NCBI GenBank assembly: GCA_028023455.1
Contig: JAQFVV010000184.1
Coordinates: 1,798,001 to 1,862,000, forward strand
DNA: 64,000 bases
DNA from: Epiperipatus broadwayi
Taxonomy: Eukaryota; Onychophora; Udeonychophora; Euonychophora; Peripatidae
Reading direction: 5' to 3'
The stretch's first letter is position 1, and each line of letters starts with the position of its first letter. Positions 24,080-37,315 of this stretch are shown here, in pieces. The notes under the pieces are model-generated. The model saw only the letters and a program-made list of their open reading frames with translations, had not been told where the DNA came from and did no database searches. Made by a program: the position numbers and the translations under genes.

Positions 24080-25160
24080 TATATATAATCTATTACAAAG
24101 CCATCAACTCAAAGCACTCTCCAATAATAAAAAATGATTCAGATCATCACTGCCAAAAATTAAGGCCACTGAAAATTATAGCATTAGATTGGAAATTTTG
24201 GAAGAAATTGAAAAAGAATCAATAAAGTACAATTAATTTTAAAAATTACTACAGTTTAATGAAAGAATCAAATATTAAAAAAAGGGAATCTTAGCAGTAT
24301 AAAAGCTGCTATATTTTATCTTTCACAACATATGCAAATCATACACCATAAATTAAAACCTTACAATGAAATAACTTCCAAAAGGACACACAATGGTTTT
24401 AGAAAAAGTTGAGAAACTAACTATCATTGCTGATATAGTTAGACAATAGTAAAAGCCAGAAAATGACAGAAAAAGTCTGTATATGTTTTATTGATTACTA
24501 GAAGTATTTTATTCAATTAGGTGAACATGCTAAATTATGAAATTTTAAAGAAAAATAGATATACCAGAACATTTCATTCTTCCTATAGAAACAATATTTA
24601 TACGGATTAGAAGAAAGTTAAAAAGGCTGTGATTAACAGAATGATTTCACATTGGCAAAGAAGTTAGATGGCTACATGTCACCTTGCCTAACCAATTAGT
24701 CATACCAAATATTTAATGAGGAAAGCTAATTTGGATAAAGACAAATATAGATTCATATAATTAGTAGAAAACATCATCAATGTTAGATATGCTGATGACA
24801 AACTAGTTGAAGATAAAGAGGACTTCTAAGCTTTCATTAAAAAAGTTGATGAGTAAATGAAAAGGTGGATTTATAGTTAAATATGAAAGTATGTTGATGA
24901 GTCAATAGCTCACTTCAAAATTGATAATAAAGATATAAAAATGTTTCATTTTTTGTCTTCTTGGAACAATAAACAAAAGATCCAATAGCCAAGAGATTCT
25001 CTGCAAATTATCATTAGATAGAGGTGCAATGAAAAATCTATAAAAAAATTTTAGATGGAGAACCATCTTTTAAATTGAAGATCAGAATTAATATATCCTA
25101 TGACTCTCTATGGATATGAAAGTTAAACATTGAAAATGATAAATACTATTAATATATTTG
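24080..25160 (+). pseudogene. Degenerate LINE reverse transcriptase
   Basis: Plus-strand fragments follow the reverse transcriptase order. Near 24390 NGFRKS matches the NGFRKGRS block. Near 24480 VYVLLI...SILFN fits the palm strand. At about 24783-24800 NVRYADDKLV contains the catalytic YADD box. At about 25093-25135 YPMTLYGYES then TLK matches the LLYGCESWTLK block that follows the thumb in CR1/jockey-like LINEs. Several stops and frameshifts separate these pieces. The family seems distinct from the element at 11.8-13.6 kb. No 3' tail was defined. Confidence 0.65.
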
Positions 25161-26039
25161 AATTGTAGTGCTAGTAAAAACTTTTGTAAATTCCATAAAC
25201 AACAAGGAAACAAATAAACAAGATGGATACACTTCATTATTATAATAACAAATATGACTTTAAACAGTAGAATAACAAATATACCTTTAAACAGCCTGAA
25301 AAAACCAAAAAGATAATAGAAATGTTATTCATATGATAACCATCTAATATTAAAAATATACATAGAAAAGTTACACTTATATATCTGTCAGTTAAATTCT
25401 GAATTGTTTTCAATGGGCGATGTTTTTAGCTAAAAATTAAATTAAGTTACAAGTGAATTATACTAATATATCAAGCTATAAAATATTATATAACTGTTAT
25501 TCCTAATTGAGAGCAAATTGCTTATTAAACAAAAAATGTCATCAATTTAGTAATAACATTAACCACAATGTACAAATACCCCTTCAAGAAATTCTACTTG
25601 TATGTAACTGTGTTATGAATAATACTGGCAATAAACTCCATAAAAAAACTGCTAAAGTTTGAGTTGTAATTATTCTGGCATATTCTTGTCATATGTACAT
25701 TATTATACATTCATAGGTCATTGATCTTGAATAAAAAATTTTACCATATATACAAAAATAGCAAAGAATACTAATCTGATATAAAGGAGAATTTATATTC
25801 CACTCTTTTTTTACTGAAATCTCAATTTCCAATTATTGTAAATATTTGGAATATATAGATTATAACAATAAAATAGAAATCTCATGTCTTGGTAATCTCA
25901 AAGGTTATAGGTCAATAGTTATTTAGTCTATTAAAAATTAAAAACAATTACAAAAATAATAATAATTATATAGTCATTTGCTTAGGAGATCATATTTGAG
26001 GATCAAACTAAGTCATAAATATTTAGTTAAAATCTGTCA

Positions 26040-26170
26040 CACCCATTCCTGTACTAAACTTAAAAGGATAAAACCATTCTGATTATCATTATTTAATTAA
26101 TTCATTCCCCATTTCAGTACTAAACTGGAAAGGATAAAATGATTCTAATTATTATTATTTAAATAACTCA
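26040..26170 (+). repeat. Divergent two-unit tandem repeat
   Basis: A unit of about 60 nt (TCATTCC ... GTACTAAAC ... AAAGGATAAAA ... ATTATTTAATTAAT) is followed directly by a second copy with scattered changes, then by the start of a third (TCATTCTGAATGGGATG). Confidence 0.6.
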
Positions 26171-27092
26171 TTCTGAATGGGATGTTTGTTAAAATGTGTG
26201 CAAGATTTTCATGTATTTTTCAATGTTTAGGATCAGAATTATCAGTAATAACTGAGACAATCAAGTGAGAATTATTTTATTTATATGAAAAATATCAAAT
26301 AAAATAAAAATAATATCTAAGTAGACTTAAATTAAGCATGTTAATCATTCTGAATTACCAACTTCATGTAACCATGCACACACATAATAAATATGCAATA
26401 ACTAGCCATGTTTTCTTAAATAATAATTTTACATCTATATGCATATACATATGTACATCTAGTAACTATATTCAATCATACATATAAGTAGTAATTTCAT
26501 ATAAGAATTTCCATGATATTTGGTTTCAAGTCATAATGCATAATTTTAACATGCACATGTGTATAAATATACATAAATACAAGTTGAAAATATTTATAAT
26601 GAACATATATATATATATATGTGTGTGTGTGTACATACTGTATATGTAGTGACTACAAAAAAATTAAAATATAGAAAATTAAAATTTCTTTTTTTATTAA
26701 TTTTTTTTTTAATCATGAATAATGAAATTACAAATATAAAGGAAATACTGTAAGCATGTGGTATATAACATAATTTAACTTTACACATACACATATATAA
26801 AGTAATTTAAGTATATACATGACATATATAAGTATTTTTTATATTTTCCCATTAGCATATAATTGCAAGTTTGGCATTTTCTTATTAGATTCACTGGTCA
26901 ATATTACTAACATTTATAATTAATTTTTTTTTTTCTCATTCTATCTCTATTTTCTTTTATTTTGCTGCTTTCAGACACTTAAGTTAGTATGCAGCTTATA
27001 GTCATGAGATTCTCATGCCATCTATCATTTTTCTATACTGTGACAATAAAATTGTGTGTTTGTGAAATTACATTTCCATATATTAATTACAT

Positions 27093-27708
27093 AATATAGA
27101 AATAAAACAAATTAACTCCTTTTTAAACTTGATTTTTTATGACTATAATCATGAAAAAGAAATCCAACGTTTCGACTATTTTTTATAGTCTTTTTCAAGG
27201 CACACTAAAATAATATATATATACAATAAATATCACATATTCAAAAAAAAAAAAAAATTAAATTAATTACAAATTACAAAATATATGCATAACCAAAATT
27301 TTCCTTTTTTTTACCTTATCTCACTCCCCTTTCCTATTACAATCACAACTTAAACACAACTAATTCCTTTTTTAAAAATATATATATATATCAAATAAAA
27401 ACGTTTAAAAGTTATATATAGATTTTTAAAAAATGAATTAGTTGTGTTTAAGTTGTGATTGTAATAGGAAAGGGGAGTGGAGATAAGGTAAAAAAAAAGG
27501 AAAATTTTGGTTATGCATATATTTTGTAATTTGTAATTAATTTAATTTTTTTTTGGAATATGTGATATTTATTGTATATATATTTTATTTTAGTGTGCCT
27601 TGAAAAAGACTATAAAAAATAGTCGAAACGTTGGATTTCGTTTTCGTGATTATAGTCATAAAAAATCAAGTTTAAAAAGAAGTAGTTAATTTGTTTTATT
27701 TCTATATT
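27093..27708. mobile_element. Palindrome of Penelope-like tails
   Basis: Arms of about 290 nt (27093-27385 and 27420-27708) are almost perfect inverted copies around a roughly 35-nt AT-rich centre. Outward from the centre each arm has TTGTGTTTAAGTTGTGATTG, a purine-rich AGGAAAGGGGAGTGGAG block, poly-A, GAATATGTGATATTTATTG, then CCTTGAAAAAGACTATA and TAGTCGAAACGTTGG, then AAAAATCAAGTTTAAAAAGA and AGTAGTTAATTTG. The outer 150 nt match the tail of the element at 3491-4427, so both belong to one Penelope-like family. The arms are closely similar, so this copy is younger. It lies in the CUL4 intron 21162-28452. Confidence 0.78.
27598..27635 (+). ncRNA. Hammerhead-like motif, right arm
   Basis: A GACTAT/ATAGTC six-base stem with an AAAAA loop is followed at once by GAAACGTTGG, and preceded by CCTTGAAAAA. 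The second hammerhead core and an AACGTT palindrome (possible minimal stem III) are present. The first core departs from CUGANGA. The same block occurs on the minus strand at 27165-27200. Confidence 0.45.
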
Positions 27709-28452
27709 AGATATATATGAACTATTTTGAAAAGAAGAACTGTGTGCTGGATATATTAAATTAATTACATACTAATCATTTTGATTCTTTGATTGTTTGT
27801 TTATTTACTAACTTTATCTTGTTCTTTTATTCTAACTTTTTTTTTCTAGTGTTAGAATGTTTATATCTATTTACAAGTGTTTCCTAATGATGATTACCCA
27901 TAACTTTTTATAAATAGAGGGGATTTGAACTCATTTTCATGCTCCCTTTAGTCATACAACCGATACAAATGACAACATACATGCAGAGAAGATAAATGAT
28001 CTCCAATATATTTTTTGCATATTCAAATAATTAAAGTAGTAGAAAACTATAGTATTCCAATTTTTTTTTCTCGTGTTTCTTTTAATGATTTGCAGTTAGA
28101 ATTTTGCACATCTTATTCACTAAACAAAAAAAATGGTTAATCCCAATTGGTCTGTTACTAATTTTACAAAAGTTATTTCTAAACAATTTCTAGTATTTTC
28201 ATTTTTTTGATTGAGTGATGATTATATTTCTTCTTTTTATAAAATAGAGTGTAATAATTATAAAATAAATGTTAATGATATTTCAATTTTTCTAAAGAAT
28301 TTGTATGATAGTAATAAGATATTTTTATTTTTATTAATTATAAAAAATAAACTAGAATATACTTTACAAATAATTAATGTTTAAAACTTCCACACCAGAT
28401 TTTATATAAATTTACCAAATGTAAAATAATAGAAAAAAAAAACCAAACATAC
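27709..28452. other. CUL4: CUL4 intron, nothing recognised
   Basis: AT-rich, ending at the donor GTATGT of exon 28453-28526 (minus strand). Confidence 0.5.
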
Positions 28453-28526
28453 CATATAGATGCTATAGATGAATTTTGTAGAACATACGTCCGGTCAAGA
28501 AATAAAAATATACTCCTTATCATAAT
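28453..28526 (-). CDS. CUL4: Cullin-4, coding exon
   Basis: 74 nt encode IMIRSIFLFLDRTYVLQNSS and then IASI, ending with TG of the Trp codon completed in exon 20999-21161. Human CUL4A has IMIRSIFLFLDRTYVLQNST and LPSIW. This is the cullin repeat 1 helix region. The acceptor is GCATTAG and the donor ATATG|GTATGT. It is too short to appear as an open frame of its own and was found by matching the gap between the neighbouring exons. Confidence 0.96.
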
Positions 28527-30040
28527 CTAATGCACAGAAAAAGAAGACAGTAAAAATAAATTTTTTAAAATAACCGAAAAAATAAATTATAATAATTAAA
28601 TGTTCTGTAGTTACTTATTATAATCGTATTTTATTTTAAAAAATATACTTATGACGTGCTTTATTGAAAGAAATTTTTTTAAAAAAGCTGCTAAATTTAA
28701 CTTTAAATAAATATAGATCACAGATTAAGGCATTGTGGTGTTCTATACCTGAGATTTTTTATTTATATTTGTTTATTACATTACTAATCACTTTATAATA
28801 AAAAGTATAGTTTCATCTTCTTCTTAATAATTTATTTATCTTTGATATTCTTCTTATCTTTAGTATCTTTTTTATTGACTTTTTTTTTCTTCACTGAAAT
28901 ATTATATTAATGTCCGCATTTAACAGCAACAATATAAAAATAACTATAAATCATTCCACTATCTTATAGGAAAAGTTAAAACTGAAGAAAAATTCAAGAT
29001 TTTTACATCTGGCATTTACAATATAACAGATTAATTAAAATCATTTAGAGAACTAATTGCAAATATTGCCAGAAAAGAAAAAAAAAATCAGATACAAGAA
29101 TAAGATCATAACTGAACTTGAAATGTATAACAATTATTGAAGAAATGAATCACTAACATAATGAAGATAGATTTTCAATCAAAAGCATCGTGAATAATTC
29201 ACAGGTACTACTTCACCATTATAACACAGATTTATGCCTACCATTAAGCCAAAAAAAAAAAAAAAAATTAACAGTTTTATGATCAAGTTCTAAATTAAAC
29301 AGACAAAGCAGCATGTAGTCAAAATAACACTCTTAATTAATGTGATTCCAAACTTGAAACAAAAATACAATGAAATACCATATGAGTTTATATAAAGTTG
29401 GAAAACTATAAATACTGTACAGGTTATTTTACTGCTGACTATTTTAAAACTAACCAAATACTATTTTTATAACATAGCTATTATCAGATAGAGCTCATAA
29501 TTATATTCTTGGTATAATGTTCAATTTGATATCAAAAATATGGCTGGACAATATTATAGAAAAGATATAAAATTATTTGTGCACAAATTTTGAAGAAGCA
29601 ACATTCTAGTGAGTATTCTAGATCTAATTAACAGAAAATCTTAAAAACTATGAATGAAAATCAATAAAATTATTAAAGAGGAATTTGAGAAATCGCAATG
29701 GCAATTATAAAAAATGTAAAAATAAAAAAAGTCTAAGATAATTTTAAAAATGTGAACCATATATTCTAAAAAATTGCCAGATAAGACAAAGGACTATATT
29801 ATAATAACATCTGCATAGATGCTAAAAATAGAAACAAATAGAAATTTATGAAACAAAAAAAAAAAAGTTATGGAAATTAAGAGATTACAATCAATATAAC
29901 AATAACAAAAATGGGAGGAAATGCCAGATTGCACAGAGCTCAAATACATTTTGAAGAATCAAACATGCTACTCAATATTGTGGGTTTTTAAAATAATATT
30001 TATTTATTGGGTCATTTGTTTTGTGTAGTAATATATTAAA
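28527..30040. other. CUL4: CUL4 intron, nothing firmly recognised
   Basis: AT-rich. The stretch 29000-29960 has a more mixed composition with broken frames on the plus strand and may be another decayed element, but no motif could be identified. Confidence 0.4.
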
Positions 30041-30049
30041 ATATCATAA

Positions 30050-31740
30050 TTTCTTACTAGAGCATTTAGTATGAAATATCTAAATATGTATCTTAACTTC
30101 ACTGAAATGTCTGAATGATACAACATCAATTTCTGAAATGTTGGCCAGTACTTTCAGTTTTTAATTCTTATAGATAATCAGTATATTAAATATTGTATAT
30201 ATTTTCCTTAGAAGAGTTTCAATATCCTTAATAAATGGAACCTGTTTCTATGCATCATATATCATACTGCTGTTGAACTAAATGTGAAATATCAATTCGT
30301 AGACAAGCACCCACACTATTTGTTTTTTCTAACTTTTGTAAACAAGATTCTCTCTATAAAATTGTTTTAATCCTATGACTATTATATGCAATAAATTTAA
30401 TAATGTAGACAAATTTTGTCTAATAGCTGGATTCAAATTTTGATCAGTATTTTATATTTAATATTAATCTTTTTTCTACCAAAATATCCGTACTTTCATC
30501 AACTATCAAATAATGAAATGAAGATGTTTGAACTTCATCAATAATCTCTTTATGTATGATTAAATTTATACATACTATAAATTTGAAGGAATAATTCTTG
30601 ATGTGCATAATTCAAGAACATTAACGAATTTTCCTATATGATTATTGTTTGGGGGTTTTTTTTGTTTTCCCCATTTTTATTTTAAAAATAACCCCTTTTT
30701 CTCTTTCTATAGATTGAAGGCACAGAAAGCATTGATAAATTGATGATAATTGCTTAGGATAACATTGTCCATTAGAATTTTAATCACATTTTTATCCATT
30801 TTCTTGATGTGCCATAATTCAAGAACATTAACGAATTTTCCTATATGATTATTGTATAGATTGCACAGCAAGCATTGATAAATTGATGATAATTGCTTAG
30901 GGTAACATTGTCCATTAGAATTTTAATCACATTTTTGTCCATTTTCTTGCATCAAACATGAGATTACAAACTTCCAGGTTTTCAGTTAAAACTCTCAAAA
31001 TTCCCCATTAATTTTATTTTGAATGGGAAAATGTCACTTTAAATAGTATATTTTCCATTTGGCCTATATTTTACTATAATAAATTCACATTCTGAATTTG
31101 ACCGACAACAAATTTTTCAAATGACATTATCTGTATTGCTTTGATCACTAAAAACATCCCCAAGTTTAATACAGTTCAATAATTAAAAACAATCCAAGTT
31201 TAATACAGTAATTATAATTTTTGATGATAATGACATTTATTTTTTTTATTTTTAGATTGACTTGACAAAGATTAGATTAACTTGAACATTTTGAAATTTG
31301 TAAGGCCTAAAATAAAATATTTATATGTTGGGTGATTTTTTTTAAAAATTAAAATAGTAAAAAGGCGTCTCATCACATTCAACCTGCAGTCCCACTTGTG
31401 TCAAACACCCTGCCACTACAACAGCCAGTGGATTGCTGTTATATATAGGTTGAAATGTAATAGTATTGAAATCTATTTTTACTTGTTTTGGGTGGGATAC
31501 ATTATTAAACTGAAATCCCCATAGCAATATCCCTGCCTCCACTGCATGTACAGATCAATTATACTTATTAATCCTTTTTATCAAAATTATTCATCTGGAT
31601 TCAACTTTCTGTTTAAACATGAAATAAATGAATGAATACTTCAAATATTGGAAATGTCTGGAGAGTGCAGAAGCCACTGAGCAGTGTGCAAGACTTCGAA
31701 GTTGCTGCACAATTGTGCACTGCACAGCTTAGAGGGAACA
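30050..31740 (-). pseudogene. hAT-type transposase remnant with possible terminal repeat
   Basis: At about 30470-30560 the minus strand reads HKEIIDEVQTSSFHYLIVDE followed by STDI. The DESTDI block is a hallmark of a large hAT transposase branch related to the vertebrate ZBED/ZMYM-type domesticated genes. Downstream broken frames (LQKLEKTNS, ISHLV) continue for several hundred bases. At about 31670-31740 the sequence GCACTGCACAGCTTAGAGGG and then AACATTAAT is GC-rich and resembles the end of an ancient hAT element. I could not place the opposite terminus or a target duplication. The coding sequence is heavily mutated. Confidence 0.5.
30594..30951 (-). repeat. Tandem duplication inside the hAT remnant
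   Basis: A unit beginning CTTGATGTGCATAATTCAAG (about 30598) and ending TTATCCATTTT repeats at once from CTTGATGTGCCATAATTCAA (about 30803) to TTTGTCCATTTTC (about 30951). The copies are nearly identical, except that the first holds an extra roughly 60-nt insert rich in G, T and C runs (about 30650-30710). Confidence 0.85.
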
Positions 31741-33930
31741 TTAATCATCAATAAGATATCGATAAACATACATTTCAAAATATCAAAAGGTTGCAAGAGA
31801 AATATTAGGAGAAACTTGATTCATTTTTTAAAAATAAAACACTGAAATATGAGAACTATACTCATGCAGTTAAAAGCTACATTTTCTTTTTACACAATTA
31901 TTTATGATCGAACTTTTAAATGTTTACTATCAAATGAAATTCATTTCAAAATTTTATGATCCAAAATAATCAAGATCAGAACAAATACAGAAACCATAGC
32001 TAATAATAAAATTGCAACTTCTATAAAATATAAAATAAATTGACATTTTTTGTTAATATAAATGCTTGCAACAGATGAGATAAGAAACTATACCCATAAT
32101 AACTAAAATATTTGTTCCACACTTCAATTGTAATATGACTGGTAGAATTTGATGATTAAACAAATGAATGAGCAGATATTTAATGAACATATAAGCAAAT
32201 ATAAATTTGGAGAATGAGAAGATAAAAGTAATGTTCATACAAGATTACCACAAGAAATAGCCAGAAAACTTTTAGGAATTAAGTATTGTGAGTTCTTATT
32301 GTCCACAACTGTAAGGAAAATGATATTGATCGCTTGCTTTTAGATATAAAAATGATTGTAATTAAACTATACAAGCATTTTCAAATGTTTATTGTAATAT
32401 TGGAAAAAAACTAAAAGAATTTTGGAAGGGTGAAGACAAGTTTAAAAACAAACATTGGTCAACACATATCAGATTTTTAAGTCTGTCATCTGTTCTGCAA
32501 AAGATTATTTTGATTTGAAAAGGATTTAAATCTTAAATTCTTTCACATTTTTGTTGAAAACTATTCAGATTTTTTTGAAAATCCAGACAGCCTTCAATTT
32601 TTTCAAAAAAACTGTGTCAACTTTTGAAAAAATAAAATTTTGGCTAGGTAGCTTTGAAGTAAAAGGAAATGAAAATAAAATTACTATTTAGAAAAGACAA
32701 TTAAGTTAATCCCCAACTTTGCAAGTAAAAGCTATCTCTATACGTCAATGAAGAAGATTTAAATAAACAAGATGACAAGCTTACTTTCAATTTTATATAT
32801 ATATATTAGAAATATGGGAAAGCAGTATTGATGATTAAGAACAGGTTTTTTTTTTTTGCTACAATTAATCAAGATTTTAAGTTGGAGCAGACAGATATTG
32901 AAGCATCCGCAAATTTTCTTAATTCTATAATTTTTTTTTTCTTCAAAAAAGCAGGTATTCAGATAAACAAACTTCTTGATGAAGTTTCAATTATAAAAAT
33001 GATATTGCAAGACTTAAAAAATAAAACTGAGAACAATTAGATATATATATATCACAAAGTTATTTTAAGAATAGAATGATATTCAAAACGATTAAAACAA
33101 ATGAAGTTGAATATCAAAACTATACCAAACTATTGGAGTTCATCTTTTGCTTGCACAGATCAAGTTCGATCTGTTAATCAAAAAAGACAACAGAAGATAC
33201 TAAATATCTCAAATAAATTGAATTCAGGTGTAAATTGCACAAAATTCATTCCTCTAAAAAATATGTTGTACATTAGAGAGAATAAATATTTATTTGAAGA
33301 TACATATTGTATATTTCTTTGCCATTTTTTTATCGTTGACATTTTTGCATGTACTTTTCTTTCAGTAAATATGGAAATCTTATCATAAACAGCCACTTAT
33401 AAAAACGATGGCCATTCTACCCCCCCCCCCCCCAATAAAAAGAAAAATTAAAGATGAATTTTGTATAACTATACAAATCAATCTGTGGAATATAAATATA
33501 TCCACATACGTACATTATGTTGACCCCTTTGTTTACTGAACATTTTCTGGTGCTATTTTTTTTTAATTTCTTATGCAATAAAAATTTTTTTAAAAAAACT
33601 TCAATAACTCCCTAAATTGTATTTCTACACCATGCTCAATCTTCAATTGTATATTGCCACTATCTATACTGCATCTTTACCATAAAATATTTTTGTATAA
33701 AGTCTGTTATGTTTTATCTGCTTCAAAAATCAATCTAACGGCAATATATCCTTATAATAGTATATTCAACAACACACCCAGTAAGTTGAAGAATATAGAG
33801 ATTGGACTTATGATATTGCCTCTATATTGTCAAAATTCTTATGAAGCATTTTTTTAACAAAATTTTTTTATAGTGATACGGAATGGCAAAAAAAAAAAAA
33901 ACACACACACACCTTATATATAATAATTTA
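31741..33930. other. CUL4: CUL4 intron, unclassified
   Basis: The sequence between 32280 and 33060 shows broken plus-strand frames with a protein-like composition (for example DFKLEQTDIEASANFLNSII near 32880), possibly another transposase relic, but I cannot name it. A run of 14 C lies at 33420-33433. Confidence 0.35.
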
Positions 33931-33959
33931 TATGAAGTAATTTTAATACTATTAAGAAA

Positions 33960-34790
33960 TCCCCTATCTAATAATTTTTTTAATACAGCAACAGTACATT
34001 GAAGTCAGTTTGATAACTTATCATTCAAACCTATTTTTCTACCTAAAAAGTTACCAAAATATTTAAAATGATTCACATTCTCTAATTACTAACTATCTGA
34101 ACTAAGAGTTGTCAAAAATTTTGACTGATGAAGGACTTGATTGAACATTTATTACTAAACAAACTTTTTATAGGTTATAATCAAAATACTTTTCTTGAAC
34201 TGTTAAAAATAGCATAATCATCAGCACATATTGTAAATTTAGAAAACAAGAAAAATATGTTCTTGCAAGTTCTTTTAACCAGTTGAAAATAAATTGCACC
34301 ATTTAATTGCTATATCTCAATACCCAAGTGATGAAGTTACCTATGAACTGTTTCAAAGAATTATTACAAAATAGAAAACAAAGTCACAACTAGCATCAGA
34401 TTTCCCACCAATCATGCAAAAGTGGTATATGAGTAAATTTGAATAAACAACTAGTTATTTTCAAAGATTGTCAGAAATCTTTTTGATTAATTAATTTAGC
34501 TACCTTGATTAAATCAACAGAAATAATATATAAATCATACATTTATTCACATTGTTTTTCTTAAATTTGCACAATAACAAAAATCATGGCAGTATGGTAA
34601 CTTTTCATCTTTGACAAGAAATAATCTATTCAATAAAATCATTGAAAGAACTTTAGTACTTAATGATATTAAAAAATAACAGCACTTTTCTATTCTCTTT
34701 ATTTCACAAACTGGAATGATAGAAGCATCTAGAAATTTTGAAGGAATAATAAATATATCTATCATATTTTAAAACTTCACTAAATATATA
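33960..34790 (-). pseudogene. Degenerate LINE reverse transcriptase
   Basis: The minus strand, read from 34765 downward, gives KFLDASIIPVCEIKR, then SLSTKVLSMILLNRL, then LPYCHDFCYC, matching the KDASIVPI...GISLLS..GKILARVLLNRL...LP..QCGFR order of a CR1/RTE-like reverse transcriptase. From about 34550 to 34450 EKCNE and DLYIISVDLIK match EKCREQ..DLYMVFVDLTKAF. At about 34220 CADDYAIF is the catalytic (Y/F)ADD region. At about 34040 FKYFGNFLGRKIGLND matches FTYLGSTLSRDGSLDD. Stops and frameshifts occur throughout. The family appears to be the same as at 46.8-47.6 kb. Confidence 0.75.
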
Positions 34791-36660
34791 ACAGAATTAG
34801 CACCTTTTATATTTTCAAAATTACAAAAACTGCTTCAACGTTATTAACTTGAATATCTTTGTCCAAATCTAAATTAATATGATCTATATATTATTAAAAA
34901 AAGACATTTGAATTCTTACATGATTATTCAAAAGGTAATCAAAATACTCTTATCCATTCAAAATATCATTATAAATTCATATGTAAATATAATGTAACTA
35001 AAAAAATATATAAACAGTTTATGAATAAAGGATAATTTTGCCATTTGCATGAGAGCATATTTTAATCTAACATCTTTATTGTCTTCATTATAAAATGAAA
35101 TTAATGACGATAAACTTTAGAAATTATTAAAAATAACAAATGTGCATCATTTTCTCACAATTTGCAAATATTAATTTATTAGACATAGAAATTCAAAAAC
35201 ACATAAATTTAATAACAATTTATATGTATTTTTTGAAAAATCTTTAATAATAGTAAGTAGCATGTTGTAGATGTGTATACATGTATATAACTAATGATTA
35301 AAATTCAGAAATAAATATATAGTTTAACTATGAAAAATGAACATACCATTTATTAGAGACCAAGGCAAAGGCTTTTTATATCCCCCAAAATAGATCTCAT
35401 ATACTAATATAAAATACAAAATCACTTAATTATAAATAGATAACCCAGTATAAAGAGAGAACTATATAAAATTTGAACTATCTGTAATAAAGCTTGAAAG
35501 AATTTGATTAAATTACTGAACATATATCTGATTGATAATTTTTATAAATTAATAGTGATTTTTTTTTTGTTTTCTTATTACTCATGTAAAAAAAATATTT
35601 TTTTAAAATTCAGTTTGTAATTATTAAATATTTTGTTAATAAATATTACATTTTTTAATAGTATACAAATCCACTTTGAACATTTTTTTTTTTTTTAGAA
35701 TTACAATGCTAATAATGAAAGTTAAATGTTTAATTTGATAATGATTATATAAAATCTAATTTAATTAAAATATATGTATATATATTTGAATTTTATATAG
35801 TTGAATCAAAGATTTGATTAAAGATATAAAGGATTAGATAAGATAATAACACAATTTGTACATTTATAAAAAGGTTACATACATGGAAAAATTGAAATGT
35901 AACAAATTTGATATATGGAGATTGTTAAGTTGTTTTACCAATAGCTTCCAATATGGTTTAACAAAATGAAAGAGATCAAATATAAACAAAAAATAATTAA
36001 CTTATTTGAATATTATATCATTAATGAACAATAAGTTAAGCCTTATAGTATTAAAATACATAAACATCATAATTGTTAGAAAATAAATTCAGAAAATAAG
36101 ATTGTTCACAAGTGGCATCAAATTTAATTAACTTACTGTTTAGCATAATATCTACAATGACTTTTTCAATATTAAATTTAATTTTCCTCTCCAAATTATT
36201 TGCCAAGTATGCACAACTAAGGAAATTACTTTTTACCTTTTGAGAATATGCTCACATTTTGCATAGCTTAGAGAATAAATTTTTGAATAATTCATTAGAT
36301 ATGAATATTTGTCAAATAAAATTCAGTGTTTGGCAAATTAGAATTATCATCTATAAAAATAATCTGCCACTGATTTATATCGGACAATTATCACCATAAA
36401 CCTAACAATAAATAATACACCTGAATAAGCTAATACTTGTACTATCACTTCATATTAAGCAATAAAAAAAATATTCATTAAAGTTTCTTAACTTTGTTCA
36501 TATATTAAAGTGGGATAAAACAGAAATAGCCCATTGTTAGGAAAAGCCCTCACCCACAGTTCTAGTATAATCGTGACAGAAAAAGCACTACTCACCAGTT
36601 TTATCAATTGCTAGGTAGTGAAAATATGTGTATTGTTTCTATCTTTATTTGACTCTATAG
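34791..36660. other. CUL4: CUL4 intron, nothing recognised
   Basis: AT-rich. The upstream LINE sequence may continue a little above 34790 but is unreadable. Confidence 0.45.
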
Positions 36661-36669
36661 TAAATAATA

Positions 36670-36810
36670 AATATCCATTTACTGACCAACAGAAGATGGT
36701 TAGCTAGACTGACTTCTTGAAATATATTCCAAGTCTGATTGAAATTTTAAAAAAAATTTTAAGTTTCATTCAGTCCAAATTCAAATCCAGATCATAAAAG
36801 CCTTTCTACA
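36670..36810 (-). repeat. SINE-like fragment
   Basis: On the minus strand GGATTTGAATTTGGACTGAA resembles a B box, followed by a body that contains TTTCAATCAGACTTGGAA. A similar body (TTCTAATCAGATTAAGAA) follows the B box of the repeat at 37600-37860. Probably two copies of one tRNA-derived SINE family. Confidence 0.4.
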
Positions 36811-37315
36811 AATATAAACTACTTGCAATATCTCCCATCATAGTTTATAAACAAGTTAGAGCCATCATTACAATACATACTGTGTATATAACATTTATAT
36901 TGTTTTTCTCATGAGAACTCATTATAAATTCAAGTATCCTAATTATTGGTCATATAATGATTTTGATTTCAGTCAAAGTCAACCCAGTATTAATGGTGAA
37001 AAAAAGGGATTTCTCGATGTCCTACAAAAGGACATTATTACAATACTATCTACTATTAGAATGTCAAGATAGCAATTATAAATACTAAAATTTAGCATAT
37101 TTCTTAATAAAATCATTCTTAACTTTTTATATAAAATTTAATGAAGTCAATATTATGTTGTTTGATGCTATTTACTTGTATTTTTATTTTAAATTTTAAA
37201 GATTACTAGTTTTAGTTTTACTTATCCTTAAGCACTATATCTTTTTTTTAAAAAAAATTATAATAAAGCATCACATTTGTAAAACAAAATTTTATAAAAA
37301 TAAATTGTAACTTAC

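Noticed and set aside
33101-33396. Opposite-strand frames of 95 and 72 codons
   Set aside because: Mutually overlapping with no motif. Possibly transposon debris, but not supportable as a gene.
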